Below are positions 8,783 to 17,627 of a stretch of DNA of 45,517 bases, in pieces. Position 1 is the first letter of the stretch; each line of letters begins with the position of its first letter. The DNA comes from Fidelibacterota bacterium. GTDB lineage: Bacteria; Fidelibacterota; UBA2242; JAOZSR01. The translations under genes and the position numbers were made by a program. Location of the stretch: the NCBI GenBank assembly GCA_029939575.1, contig JAOZSR010000001.1:1-45517 (forward strand), in the 5' to 3' direction. Below the pieces are notes generated by a model. The model searched no databases. It was not told the origin of the DNA and saw only the letters and a list, made by a program, of their open reading frames with translations.

Positions 8783-9973
8783 ATGAATAAAAAAATGATA
8801 CCGGAAAAAAGCAAGACCGATCAACAAATGATAATTTCTTTGAAATCTACAGAAGAGAGTCAAATAGTCGAATCTGAATATATATTTGCAGGCAAGAAAC
8901 ATAACGTATTTTTTCGTTCCCTGGGAGACACAAAACTGAGCGGAAATCCCGAATCTTGCATTGCCACTGCGATTTTACCGGCTATGAAAACCGGTTGTAA
9001 GGAAATAATCACTACCGGTGAAGTCAGTCAGCGTTTTTTAACCTCTCTGGCAACAATCCAATATATCTACAAATCATGGAATCAAGCCCTGACAGAACCT
9101 ACAATCACAGGGTTAAAACCAATACAAAAAAGCAGGTACAATAAAAATAGAGTTGGCCTGTTTTTTTCCGGTGGTGTAGATTCATTTTATTCCTTATTAA
9201 AGCATCAGGATGAGATAACCGACATTATTTTTGTACATGGTTTTGATATCAAACTGGAAAATAAAATTATGAGAGAAAAAGTTTTTCGGAGAATAAAAAA
9301 AGTTGGAGAGCAACTTGATAAAAATGTAATAGAAATTGAAACAAATATTCAACATTTTTTTAAAACAGTTGGAGGCTTAAACTGGGGAGAATATGGACAT
9401 GGGGCCGCGCTTGCTGCAACAGGTCATTTGCTTTCCCCTTTGTTTTGTCGTATTTATATTGCCTCATCTCATGAGAGAGGAGAAGTAATTCCCTGGGGTT
9501 CACATTACGTTTTAGACCATCTTTGGAGTTCAGAGGATTTGGAATTTGTTCATGATGGTTTTGGATATTCCAGAATCAAAAAAGTCGCATTTATATCAAA
9601 TTATAAGATTGCTTTAGAAAATCTGCGGGTTTGTTGGAAAAATCCGGATAATTCCTATAACTGTGGAGAGTGTGAAAAATGTCTCAGAACTATGATAAAT
9701 TTAAAAATAAGCAATGCATTGGAAAAATGTACAACATTTGATAAAGAAATCAACTATAAACAAATTTCAAAGCTTATTATAAATAAAGAATTTTATGGAT
9801 ATTTTATTAAATCAAATATTATTGAACTTGAAAAAACAGAAGGCAATGATGAACTAATAAAAGTTCTAAAAAAACTTCTGAGTCAACCAACCTGGACTAA
9901 GAAATTTAAAAAGCGCTGGACCAGAAGAAAAAATCGTTTAATTAATATTTTCAAATCCTGGTTCCTAAATTAG
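8783..9973 (+). CDS. PP-loop ATPase, QueC-like, paralog B
   Basis: The protein has 396 residues and is related to the preceding product throughout. It has a similar N-terminal domain (IITTGEVSQRFL against IIVQGSVSKQLL), a complete PP-loop FFSGGVDSFYS at about 127-137, and the shared VHGFDIK. It also has NLRVCW and a Cys cluster NCGECEKCLRTMINL that should bind zinc. Residues around HERGEVIPWGSH are not matched in paralog A. Because its PP-loop is intact while that of paralog A carries Ser to Gly, B may be the catalytic partner of a heteromeric enzyme; that is an inference. Polysaccharide or small-molecule modification is possible, but no biosynthetic neighbour fixes the pathway. The spacing implies cotranscription with paralog A and the lipoprotein 12 bases downstream. 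Confidence 0.75.
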   Translation: MNKKMIPEKSKTDQQMIISLKSTEESQIVESEYIFAGKKHNVFFRSLGDTKLSGNPESCIATAILPAMKTGCKEIITTGEVSQRFLTSLATIQYIYKSWNQALTEPTITGLKPIQKSRYNKNRVGLFFSGGVDSFYSLLKHQDEITDIIFVHGFDIKLENKIMREKVFRRIKKVGEQLDKNVIEIETNIQHFFKTVGGLNWGEYGHGAALAATGHLLSPLFCRIYIASSHERGEVIPWGSHYVLDHLWSSEDLEFVHDGFGYSRIKKVAFISNYKIALENLRVCWKNPDNSYNCGECEKCLRTMINLKISNALEKCTTFDKEINYKQISKLIINKEFYGYFIKSNIIELEKTEGNDELIKVLKKLLSQPTWTKKFKKRWTRRKNRLINIFKSWFLN

Positions 9974-9985
9974 AAAAGACTAATT

Positions 9986-10603
9986 ATGAAGAAAAACCTA
10001 TTATTGATATTATTATTACTTTCCCTTCCGTTGTTAACAAATTGTAAGGACTGGGAAAAGGATGTAAATAGAAATGGAATATATTTTAAAAAAATACATC
10101 AATCAAAATCAGGAAATTACATAGGATTTATACCGAAAAACCAGGTTATCCAGGGATTTCCATGTCAAAAGGGTTGGGTGCATTTTCAGGAAAATTGGAA
10201 ACTGCTTAGTTTTCAATTAAATCAAAAATATACTTTTAATAAAACCGTGTTGCCAGCCCATACATGGATTCATTTCCCCAATCAAAAAGACAGAACCGGA
10301 TATATTTGTGTATTCCCGACTAATTTTAAAGTGCAGGGCTTTGTTTGTCGTGGTTCAGGTGGATATTCTGGAATTCATACCGGATTTTATAAAAATGGCC
10401 GATTACGAAGTTTTTTTGCACCTGAAAATATTCTTATAAAAGGTATTCCCTGTAAAAAAAGTTTATTCACAAATATTAACCTGTATAAAAGTGGTGAATT
10501 AAAATCCTGTAAGCTATTCCAAGATATAGAAATCAAAAATCAAAAATATGAAAAAGGTCTGGTTATCCATTTTGATGAAAAGGGTAATGTGATCTCAAAA
10601 TAA
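9986..10603 (+). CDS. Lipoprotein with about four Gly-x-x-Cys/aromatic repeats
   Basis: This is a 205-residue lipoprotein of no family I can name. The leader KKNLLLILLLLSLPLLTNC ends in a lipobox Cys. The mature part is built from loosely repeated units of about 30 residues. They begin with QGFPCQKG, QGFVCRGS, KGIPCKKS and KNQKYEKG. Each is followed by a strand with an aromatic residue and a turn such as VHFQENWKLLSF, GFYKNGRLRSFF, NLYKSGELKSC or IHFDEKGNVIS. These resemble the MORN-like/YwqK-type short beta repeats. The Cys at the start of each unit could pair in disulfides. It sits 12 bases after paralog B of the PP-loop pair and is likely in the same transcript. Confidence 0.6.
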   Translation: MKKNLLLILLLLSLPLLTNCKDWEKDVNRNGIYFKKIHQSKSGNYIGFIPKNQVIQGFPCQKGWVHFQENWKLLSFQLNQKYTFNKTVLPAHTWIHFPNQKDRTGYICVFPTNFKVQGFVCRGSGGYSGIHTGFYKNGRLRSFFAPENILIKGIPCKKSLFTNINLYKSGELKSCKLFQDIEIKNQKYEKGLVIHFDEKGNVISK

Positions 10604-10725
10604 TCTTTTCCTTCCAATCAGATTATTTAAAATTTACAGCCAGTAGCCAGAACAAACTCCTTGTTTTCCACTGAAATATTCAATAAAATCATAACCATAT
10701 TTGACTATTATAATTAAGAGGAATT

Positions 10726-11928
10726 ATGAAAAAATTGTTCGTTTTGTTTGTAACAGGATTGCTTTTATTTAATTCGTGCAGTCAGAATATTGATAAGAAA
10801 GCAAAATGGATACATGAAAAAGCCCTGACATTAGACACTCATTGTGACACTCCAATGCGATTTATAAAGGGAGGATTTGACCCTGGGATTAGGCACGATC
10901 CGAAAAAAAATAATAGTAAAGTTGATTTTGTCCGTATGAAAGAAGGTGGCCTGGATGCCCAGTTTTTTGCCGCATTTTTGGGACAGAAAAAAAGAACCAA
11001 AGAGGGTAACAAGGCAGTGATCCTGAAAACCCATAATATCATTGATTCTATCTATGCTGTAGTAGGCAGAAATTCTAATCTGGCAGAAATTGCCACCAGC
11101 CCGGATGATGCTTATAAAATCGAAAAATCCGGAAAACGTGGCATATATATTGGTATTGAAAATGGATACGCAATTGGAAATGATATTTCTTTAATTGAAA
11201 AATACTATCAAAAAGGTGTTAGATACATAACACTTTGTCATACAAAAAATAATGATATCTGTGATTCCTCAACTGATAGCGTTGAGCACAATGGCTTATC
11301 AAAATTCGGCAAAAAAGTTGTAAAAAATATGAATGACATAGGAATGATCATTGATGTATCACACATTTCAGATAAAGCATTTTATGATGTCATTGAATTA
11401 TCAAAAACACCGGTAATAGCATCTCATTCCTGCGCCAGGGCAATTTGTGACAACCCAAGAAACATGACCGACGAAATGCTTTTGAAATTAAAAGAAAACA
11501 GAGGTGTAATACAGATGTGTATTTTGTCGATGTATGTGAAAGATCTGGTAGCAAGCGCCGAACATGATTCTGCTAAAGCAGCCTGGTGGAAAAAATATCC
11601 CGATTACTACAATTTACCAGAAGAAACAAAAGATATAGCCGATGAAGAATGGTATGCTTTTCAGCGAGAATTCCCGGGGCCATTGGCAACAGTATCCGAC
11701 GCAGTTGATCATATCGACCATATTGTGAATTTAATTGGAATCGATTATGTTGGTATCGGAACTGATTTCGATGGTGGTGGAGGACTTAAAGATTGTTATG
11801 ATGTCAGTCAAATGGGAAATATTACCAAAGAACTGGTAAAACGCGGCTACTCACAAAAAGACATAATAAAAATCTGGGGCGAAAATTTTATGCGCGTTTT
11901 TCGTGAAGTGGAAAAGGCAAAAAAATAA
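10726..11928 (+). CDS. Membrane dipeptidase, peptidase family M19 (lipoprotein)
   Basis: The 400-residue product is a renal-dipeptidase-type metallopeptidase with a TIM-barrel fold, which hydrolyses dipeptides, often with a D-residue. The leader ends at the lipobox LFNSC, so the enzyme is exported and lipid-anchored. Zinc-site residues are visible: H39 and D41 in LDTHCDTP, the bridging Glu in IGIENGYAIG, His in DVSHISD, His in IASHSCARAI, and the late Asp in GIGTDFDGGGG. AGGAAT precedes the ATG. The gene stands alone between the PP-loop cluster and a convergent gene. It may recycle peptidoglycan-derived or environmental dipeptides. Family identity is very secure, substrate is not. Confidence 0.93.
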   Translation: MKKLFVLFVTGLLLFNSCSQNIDKKAKWIHEKALTLDTHCDTPMRFIKGGFDPGIRHDPKKNNSKVDFVRMKEGGLDAQFFAAFLGQKKRTKEGNKAVILKTHNIIDSIYAVVGRNSNLAEIATSPDDAYKIEKSGKRGIYIGIENGYAIGNDISLIEKYYQKGVRYITLCHTKNNDICDSSTDSVEHNGLSKFGKKVVKNMNDIGMIIDVSHISDKAFYDVIELSKTPVIASHSCARAICDNPRNMTDEMLLKLKENRGVIQMCILSMYVKDLVASAEHDSAKAAWWKKYPDYYNLPEETKDIADEEWYAFQREFPGPLATVSDAVDHIDHIVNLIGIDYVGIGTDFDGGGGLKDCYDVSQMGNITKELVKRGYSQKDIIKIWGENFMRVFREVEKAKK

Positions 11929-11941
11929 AAAAATTAAAATT

Positions 11942-12754
11942 TTAATGTGGATTTGGTGAATCCAGTTTTTCCGGGTCTTGTAATCTTGCGGTCAATCCTC
12001 TTCCAAGGTTTGATATTTGGGCACCATCAACAATTCGATGATCAAAGGTTCCGGTTAAAGGCATAATGGAACGGATTTCAATTTTACCATCTATCACAAC
12101 TGGTTTTTCGGTAATTTTTCCAATAGCAATAACACCGGGGAGTCGTCCCATAGGAAATAATGCAACCATACCGGTTGAAAGTCCCCAGGTACCAATATTT
12201 GTAATCATAAAACTTCCAAAAGGATCACGGGGGATTTTTAAAAATGGGAAAGGCAGATCAAGATCAAAAAGCCACCACTTGATAAATTGGGTAATCGGTC
12301 TGCGAAAGGGCCAGGGAATTTTTGCAACAATATCCTTGGCTTTAAAGGCGCCGGAATCATTGCCCTGCCGTTTTTCTTCAATTTTTTTTTGGGAATATTG
12401 AGTTATTTCAGTTACCGAAAGGTCCTGGGCTTTAGGTACGACAATGGCTGTCATTCCTTTACCACCTTTTATTGAAACCGAACAACACATATTTACATCT
12501 TCCCGATATTGGATTTTACCCCGTTTTATGAAACAATTCATATCACTTGCATCTTCATAAAGCGCTCGGGCAACTGTTGCGATCACAAAATTTGTAACAG
12601 TGAGCCGCTTTCCTTTAGTTTTTTGCATTTTTATATAATCGAGCATTTTAGTTACATCAACATCAATCATACCATAGACTTTTCCTTCATTGGGAGCACC
12701 ATAAACAGCAATAGCAAGTTTTCTCCAGGAAGTTGTTTTATGTTTTTTATTCAA
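11942..12754 (-). CDS. 2-oxoacid dehydrogenase E2-type acyltransferase domain protein
   Basis: The 270-residue protein is the catalytic domain of a dihydrolipoamide acyltransferase without lipoyl or E1/E3-binding domains. The trimer-forming CAT fold is recognisable from RLTVTNFVIATVARAL, a GSFMITNIGTWGLSTGM segment (equivalent to the FTISNLG region) and the active-site FDHRIVDG (His and Asp of HxxxDG). No E1, E3 or lipoyl gene is adjacent. It starts with a basic, Trp-containing stretch (KKHKTTSWRKLA), and it has an insertion rich in Pro/Trp/Phe around residues 153-180 (KIPWPFRRPITQFIKWWLFD). Such stand-alone proteins are common in this part of the tree, and their acyl donor is unknown. It converges with the dipeptidase gene, 13 bases apart. 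Confidence 0.85.
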   Translation of the reverse strand: MNKKHKTTSWRKLAIAVYGAPNEGKVYGMIDVDVTKMLDYIKMQKTKGKRLTVTNFVIATVARALYEDASDMNCFIKRGKIQYREDVNMCCSVSIKGGKGMTAIVVPKAQDLSVTEITQYSQKKIEEKRQGNDSGAFKAKDIVAKIPWPFRRPITQFIKWWLFDLDLPFPFLKIPRDPFGSFMITNIGTWGLSTGMVALFPMGRLPGVIAIGKITEKPVVIDGKIEIRSIMPLTGTFDHRIVDGAQISNLGRGLTARLQDPEKLDSPNPH

Positions 12755-12975
12755 AATAATCTCTTTCTTAAATAGTTAATATTTGATTGGTGAATATAAA
12801 ATATTTATTGAAAAAACCGTAGTTTTTTTTATTAAAAATAATGATTAACCAATATCTAACCAGAAAATGTTCATGTAAGTAAGAAGAATAAAAATAATTT
12901 TTTTTAGAAATTAATAGTATTATTAAAAAAAATATTTAAGTTTTCCAGTTAATTTATAAAAAATGAAAGATTGAT

Positions 12976-14316
12976 ATGGCTAATAAAAAAATATATGATG
13001 TTGTTTTACTTGGTGCCGGTTCTGCCGGAATGTTTGCTGCCGAAAAACTATCAAATAAGGGTTTAAAGATGTTGGTGATCGATAGAGGAGATGAGCCTTC
13101 TAAGAGAACTGACATGAATTTTGGGATTGGTGGTGCCGGAACTTTTTCAGATGGAAAATTAAACCTAACCTGTAAGATTGGTGGTGAGCCGGAAAGTTTT
13201 AATCGCCTTCCTGCCGAAGTTGAGGATTATATTAAACAGGTCGATGACCTGTTTACTTCACTGGGCGTAAAAGATGGTTATTCCGGTAGCAATGGCAAGG
13301 ATTTAGAAAAACTACAACGTATCGCTAACGGAGCTGGTATAGAATTTATTTTTGGACGTCAGCGACACATTGGGACGGATCGTTTGCATATCATTATTGA
13401 TAAATTTTATAAAAGCCTGATATCAAAAAAGGTTGAATTTCGGAAAAACACCAGAATACGGGAAATCTATAAAAAAGATAAAATTTATTCTCTTAAGACA
13501 GATAATGAAACATTTTTTTGTAAAGCTGTTATTGCAGCTCCTGGCAGAGCTGGCTCATATTGGCTTCGGCAACAAGCAAATCAACTGGGAATATCAACAT
13601 CTTACGGACCAATCGACGTTGGTGTTCGGGTTGAATTTCCGGCTGTTTTGTATAGTGAAATAGCTTCAATAATGTATGATGCAAAATTTCGATTATATAG
13701 TGAATCTTATGACGATTTGGTCAGAACTTTTTGTACAAATCCCAATGGTTTTATCGTTAAAGAATCTTTTGATAATTTTGTTCTTGTCAATGGTCACGCT
13801 AAAAGAGATTCAAAATCTGAGAATACAAATTTTGCCCTTTTATCCAGGGTTCGATTGACTGATCCGGTGGAAGATACAACAAAATATGGAAGAGATATCG
13901 CCCGATTGGCAACAACAATTGGCGGTGGCAAGCCAATTATTCAAAGATTATCCGATTTCCTCGGAGGAAGAAGATCTACCTGGTCAAGAATTGCCAAGTC
14001 AGCGATTGCCCCAACCCTAAAAGATGCAACTCCCGGCGATATTGCAATGGCATTTCCATCACGGATTGTAAATAATTTGGATGAAGGTCTGACCGTATTA
14101 AATAAAGTTATTCCGGGGTTGCAGTCAAAAAACACACTTCTCTATGCACCGGAAATTAAATTTTATGATACTAAATATAATGTTTCAAAATTTATGGAAA
14201 CATCTATGGAGAATTTTTTTGTTGCCGGAGATGCCAGTGGGCATAGCCGGGGAATAGTTTATGCTGCTGTTACAGGAATGTTCGCAGCAGATGGTGTATT
14301 GAAAAATTTTGATTAA
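12976..14316 (+). CDS. NAD(P)/FAD-dependent oxidoreductase (COG2509 type)
   Basis: The 446-residue flavoprotein opens with a Rossmann dinucleotide motif (VVLLGAGSAGMFAAEKL, residues 9-25) and a second conserved block RTDMNFGIGGAGTFSDGKL. It ends with FVAGDASGHSRGIVYA, the FAD-contacting motif near the C-terminus. This layout is that of the uncharacterised FAD-dependent dehydrogenases related to BaiN/HI0933. No membrane segment is seen. The gene is divergent from the E2-type gene across 221 AT-rich bases and ends well before the protease gene. The electron donor, acceptor and substrate cannot be inferred. Confidence 0.88.
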   Translation: MANKKIYDVVLLGAGSAGMFAAEKLSNKGLKMLVIDRGDEPSKRTDMNFGIGGAGTFSDGKLNLTCKIGGEPESFNRLPAEVEDYIKQVDDLFTSLGVKDGYSGSNGKDLEKLQRIANGAGIEFIFGRQRHIGTDRLHIIIDKFYKSLISKKVEFRKNTRIREIYKKDKIYSLKTDNETFFCKAVIAAPGRAGSYWLRQQANQLGISTSYGPIDVGVRVEFPAVLYSEIASIMYDAKFRLYSESYDDLVRTFCTNPNGFIVKESFDNFVLVNGHAKRDSKSENTNFALLSRVRLTDPVEDTTKYGRDIARLATTIGGGKPIIQRLSDFLGGRRSTWSRIAKSAIAPTLKDATPGDIAMAFPSRIVNNLDEGLTVLNKVIPGLQSKNTLLYAPEIKFYDTKYNVSKFMETSMENFFVAGDASGHSRGIVYAAVTGMFAADGVLKNFD

Positions 14317-14455
14317 AACTAATTTTGATATTAAGCAGCCTTTAAAAGATTGTAGAGAAAAATGATAACAAAATATAATTTTATTTGAAATTTTTTTAAT
14401 GCTGAAATAATTAGTATATTTAATTAGCAATTGTACTTTTAAATAATGGAATATT

Positions 14456-16090
14456 TTGAATAATTTTATTACCAGAGAAGAGAGAAAATTGAAAGTTATC
14501 AAAAAAGCATTAGTAGTGTCCTTTACAGTAATTATGTTAATAACAATTTTTCTTTTTGTCACACCAACAGGCAAAAAGATCTGTGTTGCTGGCAGTAATT
14601 TATATACTAAAATAAATGTATTAAATGAGATAATTCGTATCATCAATGATTATTATGTGGAAGTTCCCGATTGGGAAAAAGTAATGGATGGAGCATTTAT
14701 TGGACTTTTGGAAGAATTGGACCCCCATTCTGTTTATATTGAAAAGGAAAAGATTTCCGGTATTAAAGAGGAATTTAGTGGTAAATTTGAGGGTGTTGGG
14801 ATAGAGTTTGATGTTTTAGATGGATATTTGACAGTTATTGCTCCGGTTGCAAATTCACCATCAGAAAGAGCAGGAATTCAGGCTGGTGATAAAATTGTTA
14901 AAATTGATGGCGAATCAGCATATAAAATTACAAATAAAGAAGTTAGGGATAAATTACGAGGTCCGAAAGGTTCACGCGTAGGAGTCACAATCAGGCGCAA
15001 AGGAGTAGAGGATTTTGATGTAATTATTGTAAGAGACGAAATTCCATTATATAGTGTATCAGCATCTGTAATGTTGGATGATGAAATTGGATATATTTAT
15101 CTAAACCGTTTTTCAGGTACTACAGCCACTGAAATGGAACAGGCTTTGGTTAAGTTAGAGCAGCGAGGAATGAAAAAATTACTCCTGGATCTACGTAATA
15201 ATGGAGGTGGATACCTGGAGCAGGCAATCAAAGTTGCTGATATGTTTATATCGGAAAAACAGCTGGTACTTTCTACCAAAGGAAGAATTAGCAATTCTAA
15301 TGAAGAATTTTATTCCGGATTAAACAACCACCATTCTCAGTTTCCAATGGTAGTTTTAATAAATCGTGGTTCGGCCAGTGCCAGTGAAATTATTTCCGGA
15401 GCCGTTCAGGATCTGGACAGGGGACTGATTGTAGGTGAAACAAGTTTTGGAAAAGGACTTGTTCAGCGTCAATATTCCTTGCGTGATGGATCTGCAGTTA
15501 GGGTAACAGTGGCCAGATATTACACACCGAGCGGAAGATGTATTCAGCGATCATACGATGGAAATTTATATGACTACTACGAAACTTTTGCCGAGGCAAA
15601 CCGAGATTCCATCTTAGCCGAAGAAGACTCAACTAAAGAAAGACCAAAATTCAAAACGAAAAATGGCAGGACAGTTTTTGGTGGAGGTGGAATTACACCT
15701 GATTATCATATAATGTATAAAAATGAATTAACAGATGAAACCCGTAAAGTATTACGTCATCCATCTCGTGTAATTTTTGAAAATGCAAATATTTACACAA
15801 AAAAGTATAATAAATGGAAGAACAGTAAAGATAAATTTTACACAAAATTTGATATAAGTGATAAAGATTTTGATCAATTTATTAAGTTAATACAAGAAAA
15901 AGAAATTGATGTAAATCTGAAAGAAGTCAGGAAAGATAAAAATTATATAAAAATATTACTAAAAGCCGAAATGGCCCGTCTTTATTGGGGTTATGATGAA
16001 TATTATAAGATATTAAGACTTGTTGACAATCAGGTAATTGATGCAATGAAATATTTTGATGAAGCAACTGGAATGGTTGCAAAAAACTAA
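14456..16090 (+). CDS. C-terminal processing peptidase, S41 family (CtpA/Prc type)
   Basis: The 544-residue protein has one N-terminal membrane anchor (about 16-36) and then a periplasmic protease of the S41A family. A PDZ domain (about 110-195) contains GVGIEFDVLDGYLTVIAPV and GIQAGDKIVKIDG. The protease core follows with YIYLNRFSG and LLDLRNNGGGYL. The catalytic Ser is in NRGSASASEIISGAVQD and the Lys in TSFGKGLVQRQY. A C-terminal helical extension of about 130 residues goes beyond the minimal protease. The start is a TTG at 14456, but a second TTG at 14489 with AGAGAGA before it is also possible and would shorten the protein by 11 residues. Such enzymes trim periplasmic or outer-membrane proteins from the C-terminus. 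Confidence 0.93.
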   Translation: MNNFITREERKLKVIKKALVVSFTVIMLITIFLFVTPTGKKICVAGSNLYTKINVLNEIIRIINDYYVEVPDWEKVMDGAFIGLLEELDPHSVYIEKEKISGIKEEFSGKFEGVGIEFDVLDGYLTVIAPVANSPSERAGIQAGDKIVKIDGESAYKITNKEVRDKLRGPKGSRVGVTIRRKGVEDFDVIIVRDEIPLYSVSASVMLDDEIGYIYLNRFSGTTATEMEQALVKLEQRGMKKLLLDLRNNGGGYLEQAIKVADMFISEKQLVLSTKGRISNSNEEFYSGLNNHHSQFPMVVLINRGSASASEIISGAVQDLDRGLIVGETSFGKGLVQRQYSLRDGSAVRVTVARYYTPSGRCIQRSYDGNLYDYYETFAEANRDSILAEEDSTKERPKFKTKNGRTVFGGGGITPDYHIMYKNELTDETRKVLRHPSRVIFENANIYTKKYNKWKNSKDKFYTKFDISDKDFDQFIKLIQEKEIDVNLKEVRKDKNYIKILLKAEMARLYWGYDEYYKILRLVDNQVIDAMKYFDEATGMVAKN

Positions 16091-16191
16091 TAAATATTGT
16101 AAAGAAAATCTTATTGACTTTTTACTTGGATTAGATTAAAATTAGAACAGTTTGAAAAATAATTAAATGTAATAATGGAGGATTTTGACTA

Positions 16192-16803
16192 ATGGTAAAA
16201 CTTTTTATGGATGGTGGAGCGTTTATGTGGCCTATTTTGGGATTGTTTATTTTTGGCCTAATGATTTGCTTAGAGAGAATTTATACGCTGAGTAAATCAG
16301 CATTTGCAACTAAAAAATTTGTTCCTAAAGTACAAAAAGCTTTAGAAGAAGAGGGTGTAAAAGCAGCTTTGGAAGTATGTGAAAGTACACCAGGTCCGGT
16401 TGCTGAAATATTTCACGCAGGTTTATCCAGAGTAAAATATGGTGTTGCGTCAGTAGAAAAAGCAATTGAAAATGCTGCTAATGTAGAAATGGCTTTCCTT
16501 GAAAGAGGAATGGTTTGGTTATCGACTGTAATCGTTATTGCACCTATGCTTGGGTTTTCCGGAACTGTAGCCGGTATGGTAAAAGCATTCCAGGATATTG
16601 AAGCTTCTAACAACATTTCACCTGCAGTTGTAGCCGGTGGTATTTCCGAGGCTCTTTTAACAACACTTTTTGGACTTATTGTTGGTATGATAATCCAGTT
16701 TTTCTTTAATCTTTTTACATCTCGCGTTGATAAAATTATCATCGATATGGAAGAAAGTTCTATTAACTTGATTGATACAATTTCCTATAAGGATGCTGAA
16801 TAA
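16192..16803 (+). CDS. exbB: ExbB/TolQ/MotA-type proton channel protein
   Basis: This 203-residue inner-membrane protein forms the proton channel that energises TonB. Membrane helices lie at about 13-30, 100-125 and 150-172. The last two flank the ExbB signature, which includes GTVAGMVKAFQDIEASN and ISEALLTTLFGLIVGMI. It is the first gene of a four-gene operon. Its TAA overlaps the ATG of the following exbD by one base. GGAGG lies 12 bases before the start. Confidence 0.93.
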   Translation: MVKLFMDGGAFMWPILGLFIFGLMICLERIYTLSKSAFATKKFVPKVQKALEEEGVKAALEVCESTPGPVAEIFHAGLSRVKYGVASVEKAIENAANVEMAFLERGMVWLSTVIVIAPMLGFSGTVAGMVKAFQDIEASNNISPAVVAGGISEALLTTLFGLIVGMIIQFFFNLFTSRVDKIIIDMEESSINLIDTISYKDAE

Positions 16804-17195
16804 TGTTTTTAAAAAAGAAGAAAGAATTAGATGCAGAAGTTCCCGGTGGATCTTTAGCAGATATTTCATTCCTTATCTTAATATTTTTTATGGTTGCTAC
16901 AACCATCGATATGGATAAAGGTATTGGGCTTGTTTTACCCGGCGAGGGAGAAGAAGCTCAGCTTCACAAAGATAATATTACAAATGTAATTATCGACCCC
17001 ACGGGAAAAGTATTAATGGATGAGAAAGAAGTTAGCGTCAGAAATATCAGATCTGAAGCTGAAAAAATGCTGCTCAGAAAACCCAAAATGGTCTTTTCTG
17101 TCAAAACTCATCCTCGGGCTACTTATCAGGCATATTTAAGCGTGATAGATCAGTTAAAAATGGCAAAAGCAAAAAATATTTCAATTGCACAGTAG
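16803..17195 (+). CDS. exbD: ExbD/TolR-type biopolymer transport protein, copy 1
   Basis: The 130-residue protein is a single-span ExbD. After a basic cytoplasmic start it has SLADISFLILIFFMVATTID, in which the Asp at the start of the membrane helix is the residue used for proton transfer in the family. A short periplasmic domain follows (NVIIDPTGKVLMDEKEV). It overlaps exbB by one base and is followed 13 bases later by a second exbD. Confidence 0.93.
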   Translation: MFLKKKKELDAEVPGGSLADISFLILIFFMVATTIDMDKGIGLVLPGEGEEAQLHKDNITNVIIDPTGKVLMDEKEVSVRNIRSEAEKMLLRKPKMVFSVKTHPRATYQAYLSVIDQLKMAKAKNISIAQ

Positions 17196-17208
17196 TGAGG
17201 TTTGGATT

Positions 17209-17616
17209 ATGAAATTGACAAAAAAAAATAAAGTTAAAGTAAGTATTCCAACTACAGCTATGCCTGATATCATTTTTATGCTTATTTTTTTCTTTATGGT
17301 ATCTTCGGTTTTAAGAGAATCAGATGGATTACCGATTGAAATGCCTGAAGCTAAACAAATACAAAAACTGGAATCCAGGAATCATGTAAAAACAATATGG
17401 GTTGCAAAAACCGGTATGATATCTATCGATGACAAACTTGTAAATGTAAAAAGTATCAGAAATATTATCTATCTTAAAAGAAAAGCAGATCCCCAGTTAA
17501 TTATTTCACTTCGGGCTGATCGTAAAGTAAAAATGGAAGTGATTGAGGGTGTTCATCAGGAACTGAGGAAAGCAGATGCATTAAAAGTTAACTATTCAAC
17601 TAAAAAAGCTACTTAA
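17209..17616 (+). CDS. exbD: ExbD/TolR-type biopolymer transport protein, copy 2
   Basis: I place the start at the ATG at 17209, preceded by GAGG at good spacing. A reading frame from 17185 would overlap the previous gene and lacks a ribosome site. The 135-residue product has the ExbD helix AMPDIIFMLIFFFMVSSVLR with the membrane Asp, then a periplasmic domain. It is only distantly similar to copy 1. Two different ExbD subunits in tandem suggest a mixed ExbD dimer, as known from several Bacteroidota and related phyla. TonB starts 12 bases downstream. Confidence 0.92.
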   Translation: MKLTKKNKVKVSIPTTAMPDIIFMLIFFFMVSSVLRESDGLPIEMPEAKQIQKLESRNHVKTIWVAKTGMISIDDKLVNVKSIRNIIYLKRKADPQLIISLRADRKVKMEVIEGVHQELRKADALKVNYSTKKAT

Positions 17617-17627
17617 GAGGTGTATGT

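Noticed and set aside
14185-14646. A 153-codon minus-strand open frame spanning the flavoprotein end and the protease start
   Set aside because: It is antisense to two secure genes and to their intergenic region, is Ile/Phe/Lys-rich and has no recognisable motif.
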